DNA of 6,761 nucleotides, taken from NCBI GenBank assembly GCA_002371295.1, contig DFGZ01000315.1, positions 1 to 6,761 of the forward strand. The letters are read 5' to 3'. Each line of letters begins with the position of its first letter. Positions within the stretch are counted from its first letter, which is position 1. Shown in pieces: positions 1 through 5,540 of this stretch. Origin of the DNA: Oribacterium sp. UBA3737 (lineage in GTDB: Bacteria > Bacillota_A > Clostridia > Lachnospirales > Lachnospiraceae). A program made the translations under genes and the position numbers. The notes under the pieces are model-generated. The model was not told the DNA's origin. It was given only the letters and a program-made list of their open reading frames with translations, and did not search any database.

Positions 1-559
1 CCCCGTCATGGCCGTCTTTGTCCTCTTCATGAGCATGATTGCCCTCTTCATGTTCATGCTCCATGCCTTCCACGATCTCTTCATTCTTAACCTGATCCCC
101 GAGAACCTCCAGCAGATTGAGGGAAGCCGGAGCCTCACCGGATCCGAGAACATCCTTAACCCATGCATCCGAAGTACCGCCTACATAGATAAAAAGATCA
201 CACTCCTTTATCTTTGCCATATCCTCAACTGTCGGCTGATAGCTGTGCAGATCCGCACCATCATCCAGGAGCAGGGTCAGTTCCGCATGGTCCGCATTCT
301 CCCCGAGAATATTCTTTACCCAGTCATATTCCGGAAAGATCGTTGTAACTATCTTTAATGTTTTACCGGTAGTGTCTTCTCCTGCTTTATCCGTGGCAGT
401 GTCCGCCGGGGCGCCCTTCTCACCACCCTTTGTCTGACCTTCCGTCGCGTTTGCGGCAGCAAACTCGCTTCTGCCGTCCGAGAGATTTCCGCAGCCCGTA
501 AGGCACCCAAATGCCAAAACCGCAGTAAGTATGCCGGCAAGAAGTTTTCTTCTTTTCAT
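1..559 (-). CDS. Zinc-type ABC transporter substrate-binding lipoprotein (ZnuA/AdcA-like), 3' end outside window
   Basis: The frame starts at the ATG at 559-557 and stays open to the window edge (186 codons). A GGAGG site lies 8 nt upstream of the ATG. The product begins with MKRRK, a hydrophobic stretch and a lipobox LTGC, so Cys23 should be lipidated and the protein anchored outside the membrane. A low-complexity Gly/Ala/Thr/Lys linker (about 35-66) leads into the family fold: KIVTTIFPEYDWVKNILG (69-86), then DLHSYQPT with His105, the position of the first metal ligand in cluster A-I (zinc/manganese) solute-binding proteins. A His/Glu/Asp-rich loop begins near residue 167 (HEHEEGNHAHEED), typical of zinc-specific members. 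The C-terminal half is not visible, so permease and ATPase partners cannot be checked. Adjacent to a Fur-family regulator and preceded by 7-1-7 palindromes, it is likely repressed by metal. Zinc over manganese is inferred from the His-rich loop. Confidence 0.9.
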   Translation of the reverse strand, partial: MKRRKLLAGILTAVLAFGCLTGCGNLSDGRSEFAAANATEGQTKGGEKGAPADTATDKAGEDTTGKTLKIVTTIFPEYDWVKNILGENADHAELTLLLDDGADLHSYQPTVEDMAKIKECDLFIYVGGTSDAWVKDVLGSGEAPASLNLLEVLGDQVKNEEIVEGMEHEHEEGNHAHEEDKDGHDG

Positions 560-619
560 TGTGAGATCCTCCAAATCCATGTGGTGGTGCTTATCTTCTC
601 TGACACCACCGGCTATATT

Positions 620-634
620 TGCAACGCTGTCGCA
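620..634. promoter_or_regulatory. Candidate Fur/Zur-family operator, downstream box
   Basis: TGCAACGCTGTCGCA is an imperfect copy (5 of 7 arm positions paired) of the 7-1-7 palindrome at 673-687. Its left half-site TGCAAC is identical to that of the upper box. It covers the expected transcription start, and the two box centres are 53 bp apart, about five helical turns. A further CAAC/GTTG inverted pair with different spacing lies between them at 648-660. Confidence 0.5.
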
Positions 635-635
635 T

Positions 636-664
636 ATTATAGAACGGCAACTGCCGGTTGTCAA
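636..664 (-). promoter_or_regulatory. Sigma-A promoter of the zinc-binding lipoprotein gene
   Basis: Read on the minus strand, TTGACA (664-659) and TATAAT (641-636) are both perfect consensus hexamers separated by 17 bp. Transcription should begin near 629, giving a leader of about 70 nt before the ATG at 559. Such a strong promoter fits a gene that is held off by a repressor when metal is plentiful. Confidence 0.85.
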
Positions 665-672
665 TACATTTT

Positions 673-687
673 TGCAACATTGTTGCA
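673..687. promoter_or_regulatory. Candidate Fur/Zur-family operator, upstream box
   Basis: TGCAACATTGTTGCA is a perfect 7-1-7 inverted repeat, the geometry bound by Fur-family dimers (compare the Gram-positive Zur, PerR and Fur boxes). It lies just upstream of the -35 hexamer of the lipoprotein promoter. The sequence differs from the textbook Fur and Zur boxes, so assigning it to the adjacent regulator is inference from geometry and position. Confidence 0.65.
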
Positions 688-726
688 TTTTTCTTCGGAC
701 AGGAATTTCTTTACCCCGGCCTGCAT

Positions 727-758
727 AAAAAAGGCCCTGCCCTGCGGGCAAAGCCTTT
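727..758 (-). terminator. Intrinsic terminator after the Fur-family gene
   Basis: On the minus strand AAAGGC (758-753) pairs with GCCTTT (735-730), and GCCC pairs with GGGC inside it around a GCA loop, with U-G wobbles between the two stems. A run of Ts follows (plus-strand As at 727-732). It begins a few bases after the TAG at 767-765 and separates the regulator from the lipoprotein gene, which therefore has its own promoter. Confidence 0.85.
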
Positions 759-764
759 CCTGTC

Positions 765-1178
765 CTATTTCTTCTGACAGTCTTCACATTTTCCTATAAT
801 GATGGATTTGGATGCGTTGATATCCAGTCCGTAGATGGAATGCAGCTTATCCTCAAATTCATCCATAAACGGATTTTCGAGATGAAATACCTTTCCGCAC
901 TCACTGCACTGGGCATGCATATGCGTATCACAGTGCTCATGCTCCTCCGAGTACTGATAGAACCATGCATCCTGATTCGGTTCCTTAAAGCGGAGCAGAC
1001 TACCCTGCTCACACAGCCGGTCCAGATTCCTGTAGACCGTAGCCCGGTTGACATTCTCCTGCTCACAGACGGATGCATAGATCTCCCGCGCAGTAAATCT
1101 CTTATCCTTATGCTCCTTCAGATAGCCAATGATCAGTTCTCTTGCCTTTGTTTTATAGGTCTGCTTTCCCTTATCCAT
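765..1178 (-). CDS. Fur-family metal-dependent transcriptional repressor, probably Zur-like
   Basis: A 137-residue protein of normal length for the family. The N-terminal winged helix-turn-helix is at about 12-62, with FTAREIYASV and the recognition helix NRATVYRNLDRL. The C-terminal dimerisation domain carries a His/Cys cluster (H80, H82, C83, H86, H88) and two CxxC pairs, CSEC (91-94) and CEDC (131-134), which in this family hold the structural zinc. The start is placed at 1178 because AGGCAGGTGATC, an excellent match to the 16S anti-SD, lies immediately upstream; a Met ten codons earlier (1208) has no ribosome site and would sit only a few nt from the predicted transcript start. The regulated metal is not decided by residues alone. 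The adjacent zinc-binding lipoprotein gene and palindromic boxes favour zinc, while Fur or PerR remain possible. Confidence 0.9.
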   Translation of the reverse strand: MDKGKQTYKTKARELIIGYLKEHKDKRFTAREIYASVCEQENVNRATVYRNLDRLCEQGSLLRFKEPNQDAWFYQYSEEHEHCDTHMHAQCSECGKVFHLENPFMDEFEDKLHSIYGLDINASKSIIIGKCEDCQKK

Positions 1179-1219
1179 CAGATCACCTGCCTCAAATCCA
1201 CGATACATGAAACATAGTC

Positions 1220-1249
1220 ATTCTATCATTCCGGATCCGGAAATGTCAA
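1220..1249 (-). promoter_or_regulatory. Promoter of the Fur-family gene with a palindrome in the spacer
   Basis: On the minus strand, TTGACA (1249-1244) and TAGAAT (1225-1220) are separated by 18 bp. The predicted start near 1213 gives a leader of about 35 nt to the ATG at 1178. The spacer contains TTCCGGATCCGGAA (1229-1242), a perfect 14-bp palindrome that lies between the two hexamers and could be an operator. Confidence 0.7.
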
Positions 1250-1257
1250 AAGATTTA

Positions 1258-1301
1258 GAGTATCACAGGAGCATTACGGGAGCATCACCTGAGTATCATC
1301 C
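1258..1301. repeat. Four 11-bp imperfect tandem repeats upstream of the Fur-family promoter
   Basis: Units start at 1258, 1269, 1280 and 1291: GAGTATCACAG, GAGCATTACGG, GAGCATCACCT, GAGTATCATCC. The consensus is GAG(C/T)AT(C/T)A followed by three variable bases. The period is exactly 11 bp, about one helical turn, and the array ends 8 bp upstream of the -35 hexamer. The last unit overlaps the stop codon of the membrane-protein gene. Confidence 0.7.
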
Positions 1302-2030
1302 AAATGTGATCACTGCTAGGATCCACACATAACACAGGGTTTTCGGTATCATCAGCATACCAAGCTTCGGACGCAACTTCCCATAGACCGCGACGGGAAG
1401 ATAGGTAAGAAAACTAAGGATCACCGCAAGAATGATCTGTATATAGATTCCGGTCCCATAATTCATTGCATGGCTGATCACCCGGAGATAACCGATGATC
1501 GTAAGGATCCCAATGAGTACAAAAGGCAGATTCCGGATCCACGCCCACTTTACGCTGCCCTCCGAAGAAAACCACCTGTTCTGCGGGAAGAGAAGCAGGA
1601 TGATCCGGATCACAGTGAGCCAGAGGATCGCCTGTTCTACCCAGAGATTATATGCCGCCGTCTGAGTGTCTGTCCCGACATGGTATTCCATGGAATCACC
1701 GACTCTGATCAGGATGTTGTAGAAAAGCGTCATCGTAATGGAAGAAATGAGATTCCCAAGTCCAAGGAAGAACCCCTGCTGCGATATACTTCCACGCAGA
1801 TTCACCATGATCCGAGGAACAAGGTGAAAGGAATCACCCACCAGAAGAAGGAGTGTCAGCAGAAAGCCTAAGAAATACCGCGGACGTTCCGTGTTCATAA
1901 CGGGATCCCCATCGGCAACACCCCATTTCTCCTTCAGTATAAAGATAAAGATGACCAATGTAAGTAGATAGAGGATGCAAAAACCTGCTTCCCCGAGTCT
2001 AGCACCTAAAGTTTTTTCATTCTCTTTCAT
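1296..2030 (-). CDS. Polytopic membrane protein of unknown function, about seven helices
   Basis: A 244-residue protein that I do not recognise. The ATG at 2030 is preceded by AAGAGGG with 8 nt spacing. Hydrophobic segments suitable for membrane spanning lie at about 15-33, 52-71, 86-108, 130-148, 167-185, 194-215 and 226-243, so about seven helices, with Arg/Lys-rich loops (RLGEAG, PRIMVNLRG, GKLRPK) between some of them. No signal peptide, ATPase motif, or clear catalytic or substrate motif is visible. It is on the same strand as the Fur-family gene, but that gene has its own promoter and no shared operon is evident. A transporter or sensor role would be a guess. As the chromosomal gene at the left edge of the inserted element, it is probably part of the core genome. 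Confidence 0.8.
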   Translation of the reverse strand: MKENEKTLGARLGEAGFCILYLLTLVIFIFILKEKWGVADGDPVMNTERPRYFLGFLLTLLLLVGDSFHLVPRIMVNLRGSISQQGFFLGLGNLISSITMTLFYNILIRVGDSMEYHVGTDTQTAAYNLWVEQAILWLTVIRIILLLFPQNRWFSSEGSVKWAWIRNLPFVLIGILTIIGYLRVISHAMNYGTGIYIQIILAVILSFLTYLPVAVYGKLRPKLGMLMIPKTLCYVWILAVITFG

Positions 2031-2053
2031 TGCAGTTTCCCTCTTTCAGGATC

Positions 2054-2067
2054 CGGTATGGATACCG
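2054..2067. promoter_or_regulatory. Inverted repeat in the leader of the membrane-protein gene
   Basis: CGGTATGGATACCG is a perfect 6-2-6 inverted repeat, 24 bp upstream of the ATG at 2030 and between the putative promoter and the ribosome site. It could be a small operator or an RNA hairpin. Function is unknown. Confidence 0.35.
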
Positions 2068-2112
2068 ACCATCATCTCACAACCATTGTAACACACTCCT
2101 CCACCGGCGACC

Positions 2113-2140
2113 ATTCTATTTCCCTTCTTCGTTCTGTCAG
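2113..2140 (-). promoter_or_regulatory. Putative promoter of the membrane-protein gene
   Basis: On the minus strand, CTGACA (2140-2135) and TAGAAT (2118-2113) are 16 bp apart. The leader to the ATG at 2030 would be about 75 nt. A TACAAT closer to the gene lacks a good -35. This is a moderate match only. Confidence 0.45.
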
Positions 2141-2177
2141 ATACACATACCCCTTGCGAAAAAAATATCGATGACAG

Positions 2178-2221
2178 AAAAAAGAGCCGCAAACCCCGGA
2201 ATTTCTCAGGGGTTGCAGCTC
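2178..2221 (-). terminator. Original tRNA-Leu terminator, now separated from its tRNA
   Basis: On the minus strand GAGC, TTGC and CCCC arms (2221-2206) pair with GGGG, GC and GCTC arms (2197-2184), followed by a T run (plus As at 2178-2183). It follows the 3'-end remnant of tRNA-Leu at 2229-2250. It presumably terminated that tRNA before the element was inserted, and may now stop transcription leaving the toxin genes. Confidence 0.75.
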
Positions 2222-2228
2222 ATGCACA

Positions 2229-2250
2229 GTGCCGGCGACCGGGATCGAAC
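2229..2250 (-). repeat. Left attachment site (tRNA-Leu 3'-end remnant)
   Basis: These 22 bp are identical to 6527-6548 and cover the tRNA segment from the T-loop (GTTCGATC) through the acceptor 3' strand CGCCGGC, the discriminator A and the next base. The match ends abruptly at 2251, so this is a duplicated end and not a functional tRNA. A 7-bp inverted pair, CCGGCGA (2232-2238) and TCGCCGG (2258-2264), spans the border. Confidence 0.85.
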
Positions 2251-2306
2251 ATCCTAATCGCCGGAAAACCCTTACGGAAAGGAGGTTCGCTGACCTCGCC
2301 TAAATC

Positions 2307-2330
2307 TTGAACCACTTTTTGAACCACTTT
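2307..2330 (+). repeat. Tandem 12-bp repeat, candidate left arm-type integrase sites
   Basis: TTGAACCACTTT occurs twice in perfect tandem (2307-2318 and 2319-2330). A related pair with the same GAACCA core and the same orientation is at 6448-6467. Each pair is 56-60 bp from its attachment core. Paired direct repeats flanking the core are typical arm-type sites of tyrosine integrases. Apart from this, 2251-2409 shows only a weak GAGGT/ACCTC hairpin (2282-2297) and no gene. Confidence 0.55.
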
Positions 2331-2409
2331 CGCGCGGTTACTTTCTACATATACTTTGTATAGCGAGTCTCACTTCAAAATAATCCATTTCCCAGCTCGG
2401 TCTGATCCC

Positions 2410-2958
2410 TCACGCCGGATACCAATTTGGAATATGAGATGATACTCTTACACATACACCATTTTTATAGATTGCAAATCGTCTGAACGCATCAGTATTA
2501 TCGTATATCGCCACGACATCGCATACCGGCAATACCATTTTAAGTTTTTTCATACTCTCCACATACCGTCTTTCAATGTCCTCATCCGGTATGCCATGGC
2601 CTCCATGCATAACCCTGCTTTTGACGCGTTCTTTTGCTATATCTGCACTATCTAATCCAACATAGTGCATCTCAATGCTATAACCAAGACTTTTTGCTCT
2701 TCTTATATTTTGAATGATACTCTTCCCGCAAAGGGTCGTCTCCTGACTAAAAGAAACTCCTTCAGCAAAAAACCTATCAATACGGGATATTATTATTCTT
2801 CCGGCGGACAATACATCTTTTGGATTTCGCCAGTCACCTATCTCCCTTACTGTTTCGTCAAGATTTACCTTTTCAATCTCCGATAAAGACGAAATCAGAG
2901 AGAAGAGAGTTGACTTTCCTGCTCCATTTACTCCCGCCAACAAAACGTACTTTTTCAT
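2410..2958 (-). CDS. Zeta-toxin-family P-loop kinase, putative toxin
   Basis: A 182-residue P-loop kinase-like protein. Walker A is GVNGAGKST (9-17). VNLDE (31-35) supplies the acidic residue expected near the substrate. FSQETTL (70-76) and RVKSRVMHGGHGIPDEDIERRY (111-132), with the GGHxIP...RR signature, match the zeta-toxin/PezT group, whose characterised members phosphorylate UDP-N-acetylglucosamine and so block cell-wall synthesis. All visible core motifs are intact. The ATG at 2958 shares its A with the TGA of the upstream small gene (TGATG), so the two are translationally coupled, as in antitoxin-first modules. No canonical epsilon or PezA partner is visible. The kinase is shorter than classic zeta (about 280 residues) but similar to compact relatives, and a non-toxic small-molecule kinase of the same fold cannot be excluded. 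The gene looks AT-richer than the chromosomal flank, consistent with transfer. Confidence 0.85.
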   Translation of the reverse strand: MKKYVLLAGVNGAGKSTLFSLISSLSEIEKVNLDETVREIGDWRNPKDVLSAGRIIISRIDRFFAEGVSFSQETTLCGKSIIQNIRRAKSLGYSIEMHYVGLDSADIAKERVKSRVMHGGHGIPDEDIERRYVESMKKLKMVLPVCDVVAIYDNTDAFRRFAIYKNGVCVRVSSHIPNWYPA

Positions 2959-3137
2959 CAGAACACGTTCCTCGCGATAGATTCCTTTTGTTTTTTCTGT
3001 AGGAGATAATCACCTATCATTTCGTAGAATTCTTTTTCCTCCTCTGATTCAGATTCCAGAACAAGTTGCATGGTATCATCCGGATCTAACTTGCTAATTT
3101 CCGCATAGATGTCGCTATACTTTTTTACATCACACAT
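2958..3137 (-). CDS. Small acidic protein, candidate antitoxin of the zeta-like kinase
   Basis: A 59-residue protein that I do not recognise by family. It begins MCDVKKYSDIYAEISKLDPD, has a strongly acidic middle (ESESEEEKEFYE, 28-39) and a basic tail (QKKQKES). It is probably mostly helical, and no helix-turn-helix or ribbon-helix-helix DNA-binding motif is obvious. The ATG at 3137 is preferred because GGTGAGG ends 8 nt upstream; an in-frame GTG at 3146 overlaps that site badly. Its stop overlaps the kinase start by one base. Position, size, charge and coupling suggest an antitoxin that neutralises the kinase by direct contact, as epsilon does for zeta, but this is inference from context only. 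Confidence 0.7.
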   Translation of the reverse strand: MCDVKKYSDIYAEISKLDPDDTMQLVLESESEEEKEFYEMIGDYLLQKKQKESIARNVF

Positions 3138-3176
3138 ACGAAACACCTCACCTTCTGTTTTCAGTGTCTTTTTAAT

Positions 3177-3204
3177 ATTATACTCTTCCCGTTTCTTAAA
3201 GCAA
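3177..3204 (-). promoter_or_regulatory. Promoter of the antitoxin-kinase operon
   Basis: On the minus strand a perfect TATAAT (3182-3177) is preceded at 16 bp by TTGCTT (3204-3199), a weak -35. The transcript would start near 3170, about 33 nt before the ATG at 3137. An inverted repeat ATTATG...CATAAT (3227-3246) lies upstream. The pair is therefore transcribed independently of the helicase gene, which ends at 3281. Confidence 0.6.
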
Positions 3205-3280
3205 TCCTTAATTGCACTGCATACCGATTATGACACAGCCCATAATTCGCTATTCAAAATGGCTCAAACCCTTATTATGC

Positions 3281-5476
3281 TTATTCCGCCAACATCTCAT
3301 TTGTTATAGCCAACAATTCCGCCGCGACTTCTTCATTTCTCACTCGAAGCAGATTATCATAAACGTCTGCCTTTCCCAGCAGATTCATTCCTCCGTGCCA
3401 AACCAATTTCCTGTCAATCACAGCAAAACGCTCTCCTTCAGAATCTGTTAAGCGAACCATAATCCCCGCAATCTTCATTTCACTTACCATAGCTTCGATA
3501 TCTCCGATATCTCCGAATAAAGCAACCTCCGGGTCCATGGTGATTACAATAACAGAAACACCTGCTTCCTGCCTGCTCTTCAGCAGACTGATCAATCGTT
3601 CAACCTTCGACCGTTGAAGTCCCGGACTGGAGATTATGATCTCATTATCAGCCTCAACCAAATCTCTCTCAAATGTTTCCGTATACTCCAGCCCGTCATA
3701 TATGGCATTGGTCTGCTGCTTATCAGGGATTCCCTCAGAAATCACCTGATACCCAAGTTTTTTATATGTTTTCAATCTGCTGCGGTACTGCCCATCAAAG
3801 AATGAAATATGAGAATCCACATAATCGTACACTATCACATCCGTCTTGCCTTCATAGATACGATTCAATCTTCCGACATATTGGATCACTCTGCCTTCAA
3901 AACGAATAGGCGCCGCCAACATTAATGTATCCAGCCGTGGGAAATTAAACCCTTCCCCGATCTTCTGTCCTGTAGCAATCAGGATCAGGCTTTCAGTTCG
4001 AGGAGTCTGTAGCATTTCCTCTACAACTGACTGATTTTGCTTCATCGACTGACCACCATAAATTAAGAAAACATGGTCTGCCTTCCCCTGAAGTAATTGG
4101 GAAAACAATTCCGCATGTCGCTTAAGTTTCGTCAGAATGACCGGCGTACGTCCAGCATGTATCGCCTGCTCTACATCTGCTACAATCTGCTCATTTCTGA
4201 ACTTATTATCCGCAACCAGATCATCCGCTTTATGTATATCCGGTTTATTTCCGGACAAATCAACCACTCTGGTAAATCTCGGGTACACATACCCCTTCAG
4301 GCCTTGTGACTCCGCTTGTTCCTTTGCTGTATACTTGTGACGCACCGGCCCCAAAAGCATATAAACAATCTCATCCAAATGATCACTGCGCCCCGGCGTT
4401 GCCGAAAGACCATAGATATATTTAGCACGGATCCGATTCATCAATGCCTGCGCCTGATTTGAACCCACATGATGGCATTCATCGACAAGTACCATCCCAT
4501 AGGAATCAATATGATCAAAGAATTCTCCCTTATGATATGCAGACCCGATCATTGCAAAATCAATAATCCCGGTCGTTTTATCTGTCCCGGATATCAGCGT
4601 TCCGATCACTCCGTCTCTTGTTTTTACTCTCCCTGTTTTTGTCTTATAAATTGGCAGCTTTTCGTCAATATCCAGAAACTTTTCAAATTCACTGATCCAT
4701 TGTGGCAACAGATCTGCCTTTTCAAGCAGAACCAGGGTACTGACCTTGCGCTTAGCCACCATATATGCCGCAAGAACGGTTTTTCCGAATGCAGTTGGCG
4801 CACATAGAATACCATTTTCATACTTTTCCAATTGCTCAGCAGCCAAACCCTGTTGATGTTTCAGTTCTCCTTTAAAATGCACACGAATCGGTCTTCCATG
4901 CAGTCGCTTGTCATATACGATACATTTTACTCCGGCTTCATTGCATTTTGCCTGCAACTTCTCTAAAAGACCAATTGGGACACGGATATATCCTTCTGAT
5001 TCTCTCCACATGGATATCGTTCTAAGATTATAATAATTTGAACGACCGATTGCTTTGTTCTTGTAATACTCCGGATTATCTATGGTGGCAAGACCTTTGA
5101 TCTGGTTTTGAATTCTGGGCAGAAGATTCAACGTATCAACGTATGCGCCGTCATCAAGGACAATGTGAAGTTCCTTTCCAACCACATCCGGTGCACTAAA
5201 ACGATCATTTCTTTTCCATGGGCGTATCTGCCCATTCTCTTTTGCATACTTCGTTGGCCGAATCATGGACATCTGTCCGGAGTTCCAATCCTGAAGATAA
5301 GTCTCCACTTCCTCCTTTGTCATTTTTTTTACCGACAACAGCTTTCCCCATTGGTCAGGGTATGCATTCCATGATTCATCAATAAATGCACTGTTTCCCT
5401 GCTTGAGTGCCCTCCCCTGAAGCGGAAGCGCCACCAGATTTCCCAGTTTGCTGAGCACATCCTGGGAAGGGTACAT
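3281..5476 (-). CDS. Superfamily-2 DEAH-like helicase with PLD-like C-terminus; TOTE-type primase-helicase lacking its primase half
   Basis: 731 residues from the first in-frame Met. Residues 1-50 (MYPSQDVLSKLGNLVALPLQ...YPDQW) resemble, from memory, the end of the archaeo-eukaryotic-type primase domain in TOTE conflict proteins. Residues 60-210 are the usual linker (IDNPEYYKNKA, YIRVPIGL, GRPIRVHFKGEL). The helicase core has motif I APTAFGKT (226-233), motif II DECH (332-335), motif III SAT (358-360), motif V GQKIGEGFNFPRLD (503-516) and motif VI QYVGRLNR (532-539), all intact, so ATPase activity is plausible. Residues 600-731 look like a phospholipase-D-type domain (IIISSPGLQRSKVERLISLL; RFAVIDRKLVWHGGMNLL), but the His of the HxK(R)x4D motif is Gly681. 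The Met at 5476 has no ribosome site and the frame stays open upstream to 5543 with LPSFKYYDR just before it, which also looks family-like. I infer a 5'-truncated gene, probably not expressed properly. Full-length relatives would be about 300 residues longer. Confidence 0.8.
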   Translation of the reverse strand: MYPSQDVLSKLGNLVALPLQGRALKQGNSAFIDESWNAYPDQWGKLLSVKKMTKEEVETYLQDWNSGQMSMIRPTKYAKENGQIRPWKRNDRFSAPDVVGKELHIVLDDGAYVDTLNLLPRIQNQIKGLATIDNPEYYKNKAIGRSNYYNLRTISMWRESEGYIRVPIGLLEKLQAKCNEAGVKCIVYDKRLHGRPIRVHFKGELKHQQGLAAEQLEKYENGILCAPTAFGKTVLAAYMVAKRKVSTLVLLEKADLLPQWISEFEKFLDIDEKLPIYKTKTGRVKTRDGVIGTLISGTDKTTGIIDFAMIGSAYHKGEFFDHIDSYGMVLVDECHHVGSNQAQALMNRIRAKYIYGLSATPGRSDHLDEIVYMLLGPVRHKYTAKEQAESQGLKGYVYPRFTRVVDLSGNKPDIHKADDLVADNKFRNEQIVADVEQAIHAGRTPVILTKLKRHAELFSQLLQGKADHVFLIYGGQSMKQNQSVVEEMLQTPRTESLILIATGQKIGEGFNFPRLDTLMLAAPIRFEGRVIQYVGRLNRIYEGKTDVIVYDYVDSHISFFDGQYRSRLKTYKKLGYQVISEGIPDKQQTNAIYDGLEYTETFERDLVEADNEIIISSPGLQRSKVERLISLLKSRQEAGVSVIVITMDPEVALFGDIGDIEAMVSEMKIAGIMVRLTDSEGERFAVIDRKLVWHGGMNLLGKADVYDNLLRVRNEEVAAELLAITNEMLAE

Positions 5477-5540
5477 ACGATCATAATACTTGAACGAAGG
5501 CAGATTTATGGATGATTGCGAAGATGCAGATCGAAAATAT
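5477..5540. other. Deletion junction between two 5'-truncated divergent genes
   Basis: The minus-strand helicase frame continues upstream of its first Met to a TGA at 5542-5540, and its last part (LPSFKYYDR, about 5477-5503) looks family-like. The plus-strand integrase frame opens after a TGA at 5491-5493. Homology-like sequence of the two genes therefore meets or overlaps within roughly 5495-5530, with no room for either native promoter, ribosome site or N-terminal domain. A single deletion is the simplest explanation. Confidence 0.6.

Noticed and set aside
8..358. A plus-strand open frame at the left edge
   Set aside because: It is antisense to the zinc-binding lipoprotein, whose lipobox, family motifs, promoter and ribosome site are all on the minus strand.
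1179..1208. Longer N-terminus (Met at 1208) for the Fur-family protein
   Set aside because: There is no ribosome site before it and it would lie about 5 nt from the predicted transcript start; the Met at 1178 has an excellent site.
1258..1301. CRISPR-like or plasmid iteron array
   Set aside because: Units are only 11 bp with no spacers, there are only four copies, and no cas or replication gene is nearby.
1470..1871. A 133-codon open frame on the plus strand
   Set aside because: It is antisense to the membrane-protein gene, has no ribosome site and a composition rich in charged residues typical of a shadow frame.
2229..2264. A second, degraded tRNA gene at the left border
   Set aside because: Only the 3' 22 bp match a tRNA and the identity stops sharply at 2251; it is an attachment-site duplicate.
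2282..2297. GAGGT/ACCTC hairpin as terminator of the kinase gene
   Set aside because: The stem is only 5 bp and no clean T run follows on the minus strand; the stronger terminator is at 2178-2221.
2307..2330. TTGAACC repeats as fragments of tRNA T-loops (GGTTCAA on the minus strand)
   Set aside because: There are no flanking paired T-stem or acceptor sequences, the unit is a perfect 12-bp tandem, and a related pair is at the other element end.
3138..3146. GTG start three codons earlier for the small antitoxin candidate
   Set aside because: The best Shine-Dalgarno sequence (GGTGAGG) overlaps or abuts this GTG, but is 8 nt from the ATG at 3137.
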